A stretch of 40,826 nt of DNA from Roseomonas sp. 18066 (GCF_902706185.1 NZ_CACSJM010000040.1:1-40826); one strand, 5' to 3'; numbered from the stretch's first letter, positions 25,166 to 33,510 are shown. Numbers and translations are program-made. Notes: generated by a model not told the origin, from the letters alone.

Positions 25166-25171
25166 TTGACA
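25166..25171 (+). promoter_or_regulatory. Candidate -35 element upstream of the cupin gene
   Basis: TTGACA is a perfect sigma-70 -35 hexamer, 60 bases before the cupin ATG and within the divergent gap with the DUF4129 operon. No good -10 element is visible 16-18 bases downstream (GGTGAT is the closest). Confidence 0.25.
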
Positions 25172-25231
25172 AATCGGTGCGGCGGGCGGGTGATCGCGGG
25201 GCTGGAGCCTGACAATCGGAGGAGATTTTCC

Positions 25232-25696
25232 ATGCGCACCCCCCTGATCCTTGGCGGCCTCGGCGCCGCCTTCCTGGCCGGGATTTTCTGCCAGCCGCTG
25301 ATCGGCCGCGCCGATGCGCAGAACGCGCCGCCGGCCGGGCTGACGGCGCAGATCATCAACCTGGCGGCGCTGACCGAGGAGGAGATCGGGCCGCTGGCGC
25401 CGAATGCCGACCTGCGGTCCCGCACCCTGGTGGTGACGCCCGAGGGCACCATCGCCGTGCAGAGCGGCAATGTGCTGAAGCATTTCCACGCCGAGACCAA
25501 CGAGATCCAGCTGATCCTCGACGGCAGCGGGTCGTTCTGGCTGGGCGACCGCGAGGTGCAGGTGAAGCCCGGCGACCTGATCGTCATCCCCAAGGGCACG
25601 CCGCATGCCGGGTCGCGCGCCTCGACCGGGCGGTTCCGCTCGCTGGCGATCAAGCTGCCGCCGCAGCGGCAGGGCGACGTCCACCCGGTGCCGTAA
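25232..25696 (+). CDS. Exported cupin-domain protein
   Basis: This 154-residue protein has an N-terminal hydrophobic segment (about 4-19, signal peptide or anchor, possible cleavage after ADAQ) and one cupin barrel. The metal-site motif is complete: H84 and H86 in KHFHAETNE, E91, and the second-motif histidine H125 in KGTPHA, so a divalent metal should bind. Substrate and reaction are not evident; single-domain exported cupins of this kind are often annotated only as cupins. CGGAGGAGA before the ATG decides the start. It diverges from the DUF4129 operon and converges on the SulP gene. Confidence 0.88.
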   Translation: MRTPLILGGLGAAFLAGIFCQPLIGRADAQNAPPAGLTAQIINLAALTEEEIGPLAPNADLRSRTLVVTPEGTIAVQSGNVLKHFHAETNEIQLILDGSGSFWLGDREVQVKPGDLIVIPKGTPHAGSRASTGRFRSLAIKLPPQRQGDVHPVP

Positions 25697-25729
25697 GGGG
25701 GGCGCTCAGCCCCCCTGGACCAGGGGGGC
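25697..25729. terminator. Two mutually exclusive hairpins between convergent cupin and SulP genes
   Basis: GGGGGGC (25697-25703) can pair with GCCCCCC (25709-25715). The same GCCCCCC, extended to GCCCCCCTGG (25709-25718), can instead pair with CCAGGGGGGC (25720-25729). The first hairpin starts directly after the cupin stop; the second lies inside the last codons of SulP. Either may terminate the cupin transcript. No U-tract is seen. Confidence 0.5.
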
Positions 25730-27181
25730 GTGGCGGTCGACCAGGATGGCGCTGGCCTGGTTCAGCCCGACGAGCTCGACGGCGATGCCATGGCGGCGCA
25801 GCCGGGTGACCACGCCCTCCAGCGCGCCGACGGCGGTGACATCCCACAGATGCGCCGCCGTCAGGTCGATGCGCACCCGCCGCGCCGTGTCGCGCAGGTC
25901 GAATTTTTCCGCAAACGCATCGGCGCTGGCGAAGAAGACCTGGCCCGCGACGCGGTAATGCCTCGTGTCGGTGGCTGCGTCGTAATCGACGGTCACGCGC
26001 ATCATCCGCATGACTTTCGACGCAAAGAAAACGCCGCTGAGCAGCACGCCGATGGTGACGCCGGCGGCCAGGTTGTGCGTCGCTACGGTGACCGCCACGG
26101 TGGCCAGCATCACCAGGCTGGAGGCGCGCGGATGCAGCGCCAGGTTGCGCAGCGAATCCCAGGCGAAGGTGCTGGCCGAGACCATGATCATGATGGCGAC
26201 CAGGGCGGCGACGGGGACGGCGGCGACCCAGGGCCGCAGCGCCACCATCAGGATCAGCAGGAACAGCCCGGCGACCAGGGTGGAGACGCGGCCGCGCCCG
26301 CCATAGCGCAGGTTGCCCACGGTCTGGCCGATCATGCCGCAGCCGGCGATGCCGCCGAAGCAGCCGGCGGCGAGGTTGGCGAGCCCGAGGCCGGTGCATT
26401 CCTGCGCCTTGCTGCTGGTGGTCTCGGTCTGCTCGTCGACGACGGTCGCCGTCATCATCGATTCCAGCAGCCCGACCACGGCCATGGCCAGGGCATAGGG
26501 GGCGATGATCGCCAGCGTCTCGAAGCTGAGCGGGATGTCGGGCAGGAAGAAATGCGGCAGGGCCTCGGGCAGGCGGCCGAGCTCGGCCACCGTCTTCACC
26601 GGCATCGGGAAGACGGCGGTGACCAGGGTCAGCGCCAGGATGCAGATCAGCGGCGAGGGGATCACCGTGGTGACGCGCGGCGCCAGGTAGATGATGGCCA
26701 GCCCCGCGGCGATCAGCGCGTAGGTATGCCAGGTGACGTCGAGCATCTGCGGCAGCTGCGCCGCGAAGATCAGGATGGCCAGCGCATTGACGAAGCCGGT
26801 GCGCACCGAGCGCGAGACGAAGCGCATCAGCACGTCGAGCCGCAGCAGGCCGAAGACCACCTGGAGGACGCCGCAAAGGATGGTCGCCGCCAGCAGGTAG
26901 TGCAGCCCGTGCGAGGCGACCAGCGCCGCCGCCACCAGGGCCACCGACCCCGCCGCCCCGGAAATCATCGCCGGCCTGCCGCCGAAGAACGCCAGGACAA
27001 TGCTGATGACGAAGGAGGCGAAAAGCCCGACCTCCGGGTCGACGCCGGCGACGAAGGAGAAGGCAATGACCTCGGGGATCAGCGCGAAGGTGCCGACCAT
27101 GCCGGCCAGGATGTCGCGGCGCAGCGCCGGGAGGCCGCCGAACCATTCGGTCCGGTAGCGGGCAAGCGAGTTCAGGGTCAT
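25706..27181 (-). CDS. SulP-family inorganic anion transporter
   Basis: This 491-residue inner-membrane transporter of the SulP/SLC26 family imports or exchanges anions such as sulfate or bicarbonate. The N-terminal signature is visible (DILAGMVGTFALIPEVIAFS), followed by about 12-14 membrane segments including GPAMISGAAGSVALV-like and AGCFGGIAGCGMIGQTVGN stretches. A C-terminal STAS domain occupies roughly 375-491 (RHYRVAGQVFFASADAFAEK, VRIDLTAAHLWDVTAVGALE). The substrate cannot be assigned; no carbonic anhydrase or sulfur gene is adjacent. I prefer the ATG at 27181, where the typical family N-terminus starts; 27208 is also possible, and neither has a strong ribosome-binding site. Confidence 0.92.
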   Translation of the reverse strand: MTLNSLARYRTEWFGGLPALRRDILAGMVGTFALIPEVIAFSFVAGVDPEVGLFASFVISIVLAFFGGRPAMISGAAGSVALVAAALVASHGLHYLLAATILCGVLQVVFGLLRLDVLMRFVSRSVRTGFVNALAILIFAAQLPQMLDVTWHTYALIAAGLAIIYLAPRVTTVIPSPLICILALTLVTAVFPMPVKTVAELGRLPEALPHFFLPDIPLSFETLAIIAPYALAMAVVGLLESMMTATVVDEQTETTSSKAQECTGLGLANLAAGCFGGIAGCGMIGQTVGNLRYGGRGRVSTLVAGLFLLILMVALRPWVAAVPVAALVAIMIMVSASTFAWDSLRNLALHPRASSLVMLATVAVTVATHNLAAGVTIGVLLSGVFFASKVMRMMRVTVDYDAATDTRHYRVAGQVFFASADAFAEKFDLRDTARRVRIDLTAAHLWDVTAVGALEGVVTRLRRHGIAVELVGLNQASAILVDRHAPLVQGG

Positions 27182-27268
27182 GCGAGGGCGCATCCGCAGA
27201 GGGGGCATGGGGCGCGTCGGGCCGGCATGCCGCCTGCGTTGTCCGGCGGATCGGCGGCCGGAAGAGCC

Positions 27269-27342
27269 ACCCGGGTTTGCACCGGGTCCAGGGGGAATGG
27301 GCCGAGGCTAGCCCCGCGCTTGCTGCGGTGCAACCTCGGCCC
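27269..27342 (-). terminator. Hairpins between the solute-binding protein and SulP genes
   Basis: GGGCCGAGG (27299-27307) pairs perfectly with CCTCGGCCC (27334-27342) around a 26-base loop, starting nine bases past the solute-binding protein's stop. A second small stem, ACCCGG (27269-27274) with CCGGGT (27282-27287), follows. They could end the solute-binding protein and amidase transcript. No U-tract is present. Confidence 0.4.
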
Positions 27343-27350
27343 GGCCTGGA

Positions 27351-28934
27351 TTACCCGCGCTTAATATTCCAGAAGATCGGGAAGCCTTTCAGCATGCCGC
27401 TGATATCGGCGCGATAGGCGGTGGGCTGGTAGAAGGCGCCGAGCGGCAGATAGGGCACCTCCTGGAAGGCCAGGGCCTGCATGTCGCGGCAGATTTTTTT
27501 CTGCGTCTCCAGGTCAGGGGTGTCGAACCACTGGTTGCGCAGGGCTTCCATCCGCGGATTGTCGGGCCAGCCGAAGGTGGCCGACTTGCCATGGCCGCGC
27601 AGATAGGTGTTGGCCGCCGGGTTCACCGCGCCGACGCCCAGCGTGTAGTTGGCCCAGACATGCCAGCCGCCCTGCTCGACCGGCGCCTGGGAGGCGACGC
27701 GGGTCAGCACCGTGCCCCAGTCCAGCGCCTGGTAGTCCAGGTTGATGCCGACGCGGCGGAACATGTCGCCGGCGACCTCGCTGATGGCGTTCAGCGCCGC
27801 GAAATCCGTCGGCACCGGGAAGACGATTCTCTCGCCCTTGTAGCCGGCGGCGACGAGGGCGCGCTTGACGGCCTCCAGGTCGCGGGGCCCGCGCAGATTT
27901 TCCAGCCCGGCATCGTTCGCCATCGGCGAGCCCGGCGAGAAGAAACCGACATCATCCTTCCAGCGGCTGCGATCCTCGCCGGCGATGGCGATCAGGTAGT
28001 CGGATTGCCGGATGGCGCCCATCAGCGCGCGGCGCATCTCCGGCCGGTTGAAAGGCGGGATGGCGTGGTTGAAGCGGATCATCGGCAGGAAGCCGAAGGT
28101 GTCCAGCACCTCGACCTTCAGCGCGCTGTTCTTCTGCAGCAGCGGCAGGTAGTCGGAGATCGGCTGGTCCCACCAGTCGATCTCGCCGCGCTGCAGGGCG
28201 GCGGCGGCGGTCGCGGCATCGGGGATGGTCAGCCATTCGACGCGGTCGAACTGCGCCCGCTTGGGTCCTGCGATATAGCTCGGCGTGCCATCCTCGCGCG
28301 GCTTGTAGCCATCGAAGCGGGCATAGACGGCGCGCGAGCCCGGGATGCGCTCATTGGCGACGAAGCGATAAGGGCCGCTGCCGACCATCTCGGTGATCTG
28401 CGTGGTGCCCTCGGTCTTCGCCAGCCGCTCCGGCATGATGGCGCAGATGCTGGCGCCCGGCTTGCCCAGCACATCCGGCAGCAGCGGGAACGGCTTCTTC
28501 AGCCGGAACTCGATGGTGCGGTCGTCGGGCGCGCTGAGCTCGTCGACCACGGCCATCAGCGACTGCGCGTAGGAATCGCGGCTGCCCCAGCGGCGGATCG
28601 AGGCCACGCAGTCGCGCGCCAGCACGGGCGTGCCGTCATGGAAGGTCAGGCCCGGGCGCAGCGTCAGGCGCCAGCGCTTGCCGTCATCCTCCACCACATG
28701 GCCCTGGACCATCTGCGGATGCGAGCGCAGCTGCTCGTCGACGCCATAGAGGGTGTCGAAGACCATCATGCCGTGGTTGCGGGTGACGAGGCCCGTGGTC
28801 TGCACCGGGTCCAGCAGCGCCAGATCCGCCTGGGGGACGAATTTGAGGACGCGCTGGTTCTGCGCGGCGACCAGCGAGGGACGGGCGAGGCCGGCGGCGG
28901 CGGCGCCACCGACAAAAAGTCGTCGCGAGATCAT
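27351..28934 (-). CDS. ABC transporter substrate-binding protein, family 5 (peptide type)
   Basis: This 527-residue periplasmic binding protein is of the DppA/OppA class. The N-terminus MISRRLFVGGAAAAGLARP is a likely Tat signal (twin Arg, then a hydrophobic stretch), with cleavage near VAAQ. The family-5 signature region is visible (VVEDDGKRWRLTLRPGLTFH, then DGTPVLARDCVASIRRW), and later AGYKGERIVFPVPTDFAALN. It captures a peptide, opine, sugar or similar ligand for an importer, but no permease or ATPase gene adjoins it; the peptide-transporter genes at 1-2140 are 25 kb away. It overlaps the amidase gene by four bases and is translated after it, so its ligand may be the amidase's substrate. 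Confidence 0.93.
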   Translation of the reverse strand: MISRRLFVGGAAAAGLARPSLVAAQNQRVLKFVPQADLALLDPVQTTGLVTRNHGMMVFDTLYGVDEQLRSHPQMVQGHVVEDDGKRWRLTLRPGLTFHDGTPVLARDCVASIRRWGSRDSYAQSLMAVVDELSAPDDRTIEFRLKKPFPLLPDVLGKPGASICAIMPERLAKTEGTTQITEMVGSGPYRFVANERIPGSRAVYARFDGYKPREDGTPSYIAGPKRAQFDRVEWLTIPDAATAAAALQRGEIDWWDQPISDYLPLLQKNSALKVEVLDTFGFLPMIRFNHAIPPFNRPEMRRALMGAIRQSDYLIAIAGEDRSRWKDDVGFFSPGSPMANDAGLENLRGPRDLEAVKRALVAAGYKGERIVFPVPTDFAALNAISEVAGDMFRRVGINLDYQALDWGTVLTRVASQAPVEQGGWHVWANYTLGVGAVNPAANTYLRGHGKSATFGWPDNPRMEALRNQWFDTPDLETQKKICRDMQALAFQEVPYLPLGAFYQPTAYRADISGMLKGFPIFWNIKRG

Positions 28935-30355
28935 GCCATGGCCTCCGCCAGGAGCGGGCGATGCTGCGCCCAGGGACGCGCCTGCTCAAACGCATAGGAC
29001 GCCTGCAGCACGCCGAGATCGTCGAAGCGGGGCCCGACGATCTGCAGCCCGACCGGCAAGCCGCCATCGCTGAAGCCGCAGGGGATCGAGGCCGCCGGAT
29101 TGCCGGAGAAATTGAACGGATAGGAGAACTCGGCCCACATCAGCCAGTCCCAGGGATGCTGCGGCCAGTCCTCCGGCTGCAGCAGATGCGCCGGGAAGGC
29201 GGGGGTGCTGACCGCCGGCGTCAGCAGCAGGTCGTAATCGGCGAAGGAGCGGTGGATGGCTTCCACGTATTCCAGCTTGCGGGCGCGCATCACATGATAC
29301 TGCTCGGCGGTGAAGCCGCGGCCGGCATCCATCATGGCGACCAGGCCGGGATCCATCCGGTCGCGCCATTCGTCGAGGAACATATTGGCCCGCGCCAGAT
29401 AGCCGGCCGGCCAGAAGAAGCGCGCCAGCTCCGGCCCCAGCGGGCCCCAGGCGGGGGTCACAAGCTCGACCTTGGCGCCCATCTCCTCGAAGGCGCCGAC
29501 GGCCTTCTCGACGAGCGCCGCGACATCGGCATCGACCCGGGCATGGCCGAGATCGGGGCTATAGGCGATGCGCTTGCCGCGCAGGTCGGCTTTCAGCAGC
29601 GACGGGTAGTCGGCCGGCGGCGTCTCGCAGGAAGTATGGTCCCAGGGGTGCGGCCCGGCCATGGCCTTCAGCATCATCGCCGAGTCTTCGACGGTGCGGG
29701 TCAGCGGCCCCATATGGGTGGCATAGTCGTTGTTCGGCACGGGCCAATAGGGGATGCGGCCATAGGTCGGCTTCAGCCCGTAGACGCCGCAGAAATGCGC
29801 CGGCATGCGCACCGAGCCGCCGCCGTCGGAGCCCAGATGCAGCGGCCCGAAGCCCGCCGCCGAGGCCGCCGCGGCACCCGCCGAGGAAGCGCCCGCATTG
29901 TAGCCGCGCTTCCAGGGGTTGTGGGTGATGCCCGACAGCGTGCTCTGGCTGACGCCCTTCCAGCCGAATTCGGGCACCGCGGTCTTGCCCAGCATCACCG
30001 TGCCGGCCTCATGCAGCCGCGCGATGCAGGGGGCGTCGACGTCGGGCACCCAGTCCTTGGTGGCATGCGACCCCAGCGCCGTCACCAGCCCCTTGGTGTG
30101 GTGCATGTCCTTGATGGTGACGGGAATGCCCTCGAGCGGGCGCGGGCTGCCGCCGGGGGCATAGGCGGCCTCGGCGGCGCGCGCCTGGGCCAGCGCGATC
30201 TCCGGCGTCAGCATGGTCATGGCGTTCAGCGGCGGGTCCAGCGCCTCGACGCGGGCCAGCAGGGCGCGGGTCACCTCGACCGGCGACAGGCGCCGGGCGG
30301 CATAGTTCCGGCGCAGCGTCGCGGCCGGCATGAATCCCAGTTCTTCGCTTTCCAT
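28931..30355 (-). CDS. Amidase-signature-family amidase
   Basis: This 474-residue amidase of the Ser-cisSer-Lys family hydrolyses carboxamides. The catalytic residues are K82 in VTIKDMHHTKG, cis-Ser S157 in GASSAG and nucleophile S181 in GSDGGGSVRMPA. The spacings of 75 and 24 residues match characterised members. No signal peptide is seen, so it is probably cytoplasmic. The start at 30355 is supported by AAGAGGGGG just upstream; the frame extends to 30394. It overlaps the solute-binding protein gene downstream by four bases, suggesting an uptake-and-hydrolysis pair, and diverges from a TetR gene that may control it. GatA is unlikely because gatB and gatC are missing. Confidence 0.92.
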   Translation of the reverse strand: MESEELGFMPAATLRRNYAARRLSPVEVTRALLARVEALDPPLNAMTMLTPEIALAQARAAEAAYAPGGSPRPLEGIPVTIKDMHHTKGLVTALGSHATKDWVPDVDAPCIARLHEAGTVMLGKTAVPEFGWKGVSQSTLSGITHNPWKRGYNAGASSAGAAAASAAGFGPLHLGSDGGGSVRMPAHFCGVYGLKPTYGRIPYWPVPNNDYATHMGPLTRTVEDSAMMLKAMAGPHPWDHTSCETPPADYPSLLKADLRGKRIAYSPDLGHARVDADVAALVEKAVGAFEEMGAKVELVTPAWGPLGPELARFFWPAGYLARANMFLDEWRDRMDPGLVAMMDAGRGFTAEQYHVMRARKLEYVEAIHRSFADYDLLLTPAVSTPAFPAHLLQPEDWPQHPWDWLMWAEFSYPFNFSGNPAASIPCGFSDGGLPVGLQIVGPRFDDLGVLQASYAFEQARPWAQHRPLLAEAMA

Positions 30356-30457
30356 CGGCACCCCCTCTTGGACAGAGCGTGGCGTTGGCGGCACTCCCCA
30401 GGCGGTGATCTTTGTCAGCTTGCCCGTGGAAGGCAGCCTCGCTTATTGGGATGGACT

Positions 30458-31057
30458 ATGAAGACGCAGCGTTCCGTATGTCAATCGGGTCCCAGGATGG
30501 GCCGGCCGCGCGACCCGGCGCTCGACGGGGCCATCCTGGACGCCGCCCAGGCCCTGCTGGAGGAGGCCGGCTGCAGCGGCTTCACCATGGAGGGCGTGGC
30601 CAGCCGCGCCGGCACGGGCAAGCAGACGCTGTACCGCCGCTGGCCGTCGCGGGGGGAGCTGCTGATCGACCTCTACTACCGCGACGCCATGCCGGCGCCG
30701 GCGCTGGACGGGCCGCTGGCCGAGGCGCTGGACGGTTTTCTTGAATTGAACCTGCAGCGGCTCTACCGCCCCTGGCACCAGAGCCTGCTGCGCAGCCTGG
30801 CGGTCGCCGCGCAGGAGGATGCGGCGCTGAAGCAGGTCATGCTGGCGCGCATCACCCATCCGCGCCTGGCGCTGGGCCGCGAGATTTTTCTTCGTGCCGA
30901 GGCGGCGGGGGAGGTGCCCCCTGACCTCGACGTCGAGATGATCCTGGAAGGCGCGATCGGCGCCATCTGGTTCCACCTGCTCTTCGCCACGGCGCCGATC
31001 ACGCCGGCGCTGAAGCCGCGGCTGCTGCGGGCGATGCTGGCGCAGGCCCGGGGCTAA
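30458..31057 (+). CDS. TetR/AcrR-family transcriptional regulator
   Basis: This 199-residue repressor-type protein has an N-terminal TetR helix-turn-helix (about 20-71), with the signature FTMEGVASRAGTGKQTLYRR. The C-terminal ligand-binding and dimer domain resembles the TetR_C class found after such heads (GAIGAIWFHLLFATAPITP). It diverges from the amidase gene across about 100 bases, so the amidase and binding-protein operon is its likeliest target. Its stop overlaps the stop of the convergent beta-propeller gene. The ATG at 30458 gives a normal N-terminus; 30497 is an alternative. Confidence 0.92.
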   Translation: MKTQRSVCQSGPRMGRPRDPALDGAILDAAQALLEEAGCSGFTMEGVASRAGTGKQTLYRRWPSRGELLIDLYYRDAMPAPALDGPLAEALDGFLELNLQRLYRPWHQSLLRSLAVAAQEDAALKQVMLARITHPRLALGREIFLRAEAAGEVPPDLDVEMILEGAIGAIWFHLLFATAPITPALKPRLLRAMLAQARG

Positions 31058-32181
31058 CGCCGGACGAAGCGCTGCACCCGCTGGCCGTTATCGACCTCGG
31101 AGATATAGAGGCTGCCCTCGCTGTCCTGGGCGATGTTGTGGGGCACGTGGAACTGCCCCGCCTGCCGCCCGGGCCGGCCAAACGTCGAAAGAACCTCGCC
31201 ATCGCGGCGCCGGATCACCCGCGCGACGCCGTTGGAGTTGTCGACACTGAAAAGAAATTCCTGCGACGGGTCGAGCGAGGGGATCAGGTCGGCGACCGAC
31301 CCGTTCAGCCTTGTCTGCGGCGCGATGAAGCGTTCCTCGACGAAGGTGCCGTCTCGTTGAAAAACCTGGTAGCGGTCGTTGGTGCGGTCGCAGACATAGA
31401 CCAGCCGGTCGCGGGTCAGGCGGACGCAATGCACGGGGCTGGCGAATTGCCGCGAGGGCGGCTGGCCCGGCGTATAGGCCGCGGTGCCGCCATAGGCTTC
31501 CGGCCCGCCATCCACCGGCGGCTGGCCATAGGCGCCCCAGTGGCGCTTGTAGGCCCCCGTCTCGCTGTCGAAGACGATGACGCGGCGGTTGCCATAGCCG
31601 TCGGCGACGAAGACCTCGCGCGCCACGGTGTCGACCTCGACATCGGCGGGGCGGTTCAGGTTCGCGGTGTCGGCATTGCCCTTGGACTGGCCGGATCGGC
31701 CGATCTGCAGCACGAAGCGGCCGTCGAGGGTGAATTTCAGCAGCTGGTGGTCCTTCGGCCCGCTGCCGGCCAGCCAGACGAAGTCATCGGCGTCGACATA
31801 GACGCCATGCTCGAGCTCCGGCCATTCGAAGCCCTGGCCCGGCCCGCCCCAATGCCGCAGCAGAGTGCCCTGGCGGTCGAAGACCAGCACCGAGGGCGCG
31901 CGGACGCAGCAGGTGGTCTCGGGCGGGGTGCGCTCGGCCATCAGCTGGCGTGCGGCGATGGTCGAAGGGCGGTGGACGATCCAGATATGGTCGCGCTTGT
32001 CGACCGCGACGCCGGCGACGGCGCCGATGATCCAGTTGTTCGGCAGCGGCTTCGGCCAAGAGGGATCGACCTGGAATTCCGGGACCGCCGTCGGCGCCGT
32101 TGCTTGGGCTTTCGCCGCCGCGGGCAGGCCGAGCGATGCGGCCAAGCCCAGGCTGGCACTCAGAAGATTGCGACGCAGCAT
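31054..32181 (-). CDS. Secreted NHL-repeat/beta-propeller protein
   Basis: This 375-residue exported protein starts MLRRNLLSASLGLAASLGLP, a Tat-like or Sec signal with probable cleavage at AKA-Q. The mature part is a six-bladed beta-propeller with NHL-type repeats: GVAVDKRDHIWIVHRPSTI, GVYVDADDFVWLAGSGPKDH, DVEVDTVAREVFVADGYGNR, CVRLTRDRLVYVCDRTNDRY and NIAQDSEGSLYISEVDNGQR. Such proteins are often annotated as peptidyl-glycine lyase-like or simply NHL proteins; no catalytic function can be claimed. GGGAGGA upstream of 32181 decides the start. It ends head-on with the TetR gene, the two stop codons overlapping. Confidence 0.85.
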   Translation of the reverse strand: MLRRNLLSASLGLAASLGLPAAAKAQATAPTAVPEFQVDPSWPKPLPNNWIIGAVAGVAVDKRDHIWIVHRPSTIAARQLMAERTPPETTCCVRAPSVLVFDRQGTLLRHWGGPGQGFEWPELEHGVYVDADDFVWLAGSGPKDHQLLKFTLDGRFVLQIGRSGQSKGNADTANLNRPADVEVDTVAREVFVADGYGNRRVIVFDSETGAYKRHWGAYGQPPVDGGPEAYGGTAAYTPGQPPSRQFASPVHCVRLTRDRLVYVCDRTNDRYQVFQRDGTFVEERFIAPQTRLNGSVADLIPSLDPSQEFLFSVDNSNGVARVIRRRDGEVLSTFGRPGRQAGQFHVPHNIAQDSEGSLYISEVDNGQRVQRFVRR

Positions 32182-32249
32182 GGCATCCTCCCCTTTCGTT
32201 GCTTGCCCGGCACGGTAGCGCAACCGGGCAGAAAGGGAAGGCAGAGCGG

Positions 32250-32606
32250 TCAGTGCCAGGCGGTCAGGCCGGCCATGATCTGCTGGTCGATGGCGATCAG
32301 GAAGGACAGGTCAGGGCTGTGGCGGTCCTGCTCGCGCAGGACGGCGACGCCGAGGGTGGCCAGGCCCTGGCGCAGCGGCATCGGCAGGCTGCTGTCGGGA
32401 TCGGCGATGGAGACCATCACCGCCTGCCACAGGCGGCGGTTCAACGTCAGCGCCTCGGCCCGCAGGCCCTTGTCGGCCTGCGCCGCGACCAGGGCGCCGA
32501 CCACCTTCTGGAAGGCGGCGGCCTCGCCAGCGCGGCCATGCTGCACGGGCAGGGCGGCGGTCGGGGCGAAGGTGGCGGCAGTCGGGGCGAAGGTCGCGGT
32601 GATCAT
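32250..32606 (-). CDS. flaF: FlaF-family flagellin regulator
   Basis: This 118-residue protein from about residue 28 onward matches FlaF, the alphaproteobacterial factor needed for flagellin secretion or translation together with FlbT. Recognisable parts are EAAAFQKVVGALVAAQADKG, ALTLNRRLWQAVMVSIADPD, LPMPLRQGLATLGVAVLREQ and LIAIDQQIMAGL. The N-terminus is unusual: residues 4-17 repeat ATFAPTA twice, from a 21-base DNA duplication. No flagellin, flbT or other flagellar gene is in the window. AGGA lies about ten bases before the ATG. A TTAACCAT sequence about 80 bases upstream could be a CtrA half-site. Confidence 0.8.
   Translation of the reverse strand: MITATFAPTAATFAPTAALPVQHGRAGEAAAFQKVVGALVAAQADKGLRAEALTLNRRLWQAVMVSIADPDSSLPMPLRQGLATLGVAVLREQDRHSPDLSFLIAIDQQIMAGLTAWH
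32559..32600. repeat. 21-base tandem duplication in the flaF N-terminus
   Basis: Two adjacent 21-base units (32559-32579 and 32580-32600) match at 18 of 21 positions and share the block GTCGGGGCGAAGGT. They encode the doubled ATFAPTA heptapeptide and keep the frame. Confidence 0.75.
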
Positions 32607-32684
32607 CGGTTCGGGCTTCCTGCTCGGTGTTGCGTCGCCGTGTCGTTCGGCGTGACCTCACATTGCCGGGAGCTTGCTTTCCGA

Positions 32685-32692
32685 ATGGTTAA
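32685..32692 (-). promoter_or_regulatory. Possible CtrA half-site upstream of flaF
   Basis: On the minus strand the sequence reads TTAACCAT, the common half-site of the alphaproteobacterial cell-cycle regulator CtrA, 79 bases before the flaF ATG. The second TTAA at the usual spacing is missing (GAAA instead), so this is weak. Confidence 0.25.
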
Positions 32693-32715
32693 AGTGTGGG
32701 GCTCGCGATTTTTTC

Positions 32716-33510
32716 TCAGCCGTTCTCGCGGAAGCCTGGATAGAGCGTCATGCCGCCATCGACATAGAGCGTGGCGCCGACGATGTAGTCGGCCAGGTCC
32801 GAGACCAGGAACAGTGCTGCGCGGGCGATGTCCTCCGGGTCGCCGACACGGCCATAGGGGATCAGGTCGAGCATCTTCGCCTCGCCCTCGGCCCGGGCCT
32901 CGGCATTGATGCGGGTGCGGATGGCGCCGGGGGCAATGGCGTTGACGCGGATGCCTTCGGCGGCCACCTCCTGGGCCAGGGACTGCATCATCATCGCCAC
33001 ACCCCCTTTGGAGGCGGCGTAATTGGCATGGCCCGCCCAGGGGATGCGGTCATGCACCGAGGACATGCAGAGGATCTTTCCCAGCGCCCGGGAATGCGGG
33101 CGGCGGCCCTGCTCGCGGAAGCGGCGCAGCGCCGCCTGGCAGCAGAGGAACTGCCCGGTCAGGTTGGTCGAGATCACCTTGTGCCAGTCCTGCAGCGTCA
33201 TCTCGGCGAATCCCGCATCCTGCTGGATGCCGGAATTGGAGACCAGGATGTCGACGCCGCCGAAGCGCGACGCCGCCGCGTCGAAGAGCCGCGCCACGGC
33301 CTCGGGGTCGGCGACATCGGCCTGGACGGCGATGGCCTCGCCGCCCTTGGCCTCGATGCCGCGCACCACCTCGGCGGCGGCCTCGACCCCGCCATGATAG
33401 TTGACGACGACGGCGGCGCCGGCGGCCGAGAAAACCTCGGCGATGCCGCGGCCGAGGCCGGAGCTGGCGCCGGTGACCACAGCCACCTGGCCGGCAAGGG
33501 ATAGCAGCAT
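32716..33510 (-). CDS. SDR-family oxidoreductase, glucose 1-dehydrogenase-like
   Basis: This 264-residue classical short-chain dehydrogenase has the cofactor motif TGASSGLG at 13-20, D65 in the ADVAD adenine-binding motif, NSG near 92-94 and the catalytic set S151, Y164 and K168 (YAASK). The C-terminal GATLYVDGGMTLYPG is typical of glucose 1-dehydrogenase-type members. A small insert (GRRPHSRALG, about 135-144) is unusual. The substrate is probably a sugar or related alcohol, but this subfamily is broad. GGAGGT eight bases before the ATG at 33510 decides the start. The upstream neighbour on the same strand is the histidine kinase, 67 bases away. Confidence 0.92.
   Translation of the reverse strand: MLLSLAGQVAVVTGASSGLGRGIAEVFSAAGAAVVVNYHGGVEAAAEVVRGIEAKGGEAIAVQADVADPEAVARLFDAAASRFGGVDILVSNSGIQQDAGFAEMTLQDWHKVISTNLTGQFLCCQAALRRFREQGRRPHSRALGKILCMSSVHDRIPWAGHANYAASKGGVAMMMQSLAQEVAAEGIRVNAIAPGAIRTRINAEARAEGEAKMLDLIPYGRVGDPEDIARAALFLVSDLADYIVGATLYVDGGMTLYPGFRENG

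Noticed and set aside
25159..25171. 13-base sequence CGGATCATTGACA shared by the cupin promoter region and the LysR gap (37964-37976)
   Set aside because: Tempting as a common regulatory site, but a 13-base match is expected by chance in 40 kb, and no dyad is shared at the two places.
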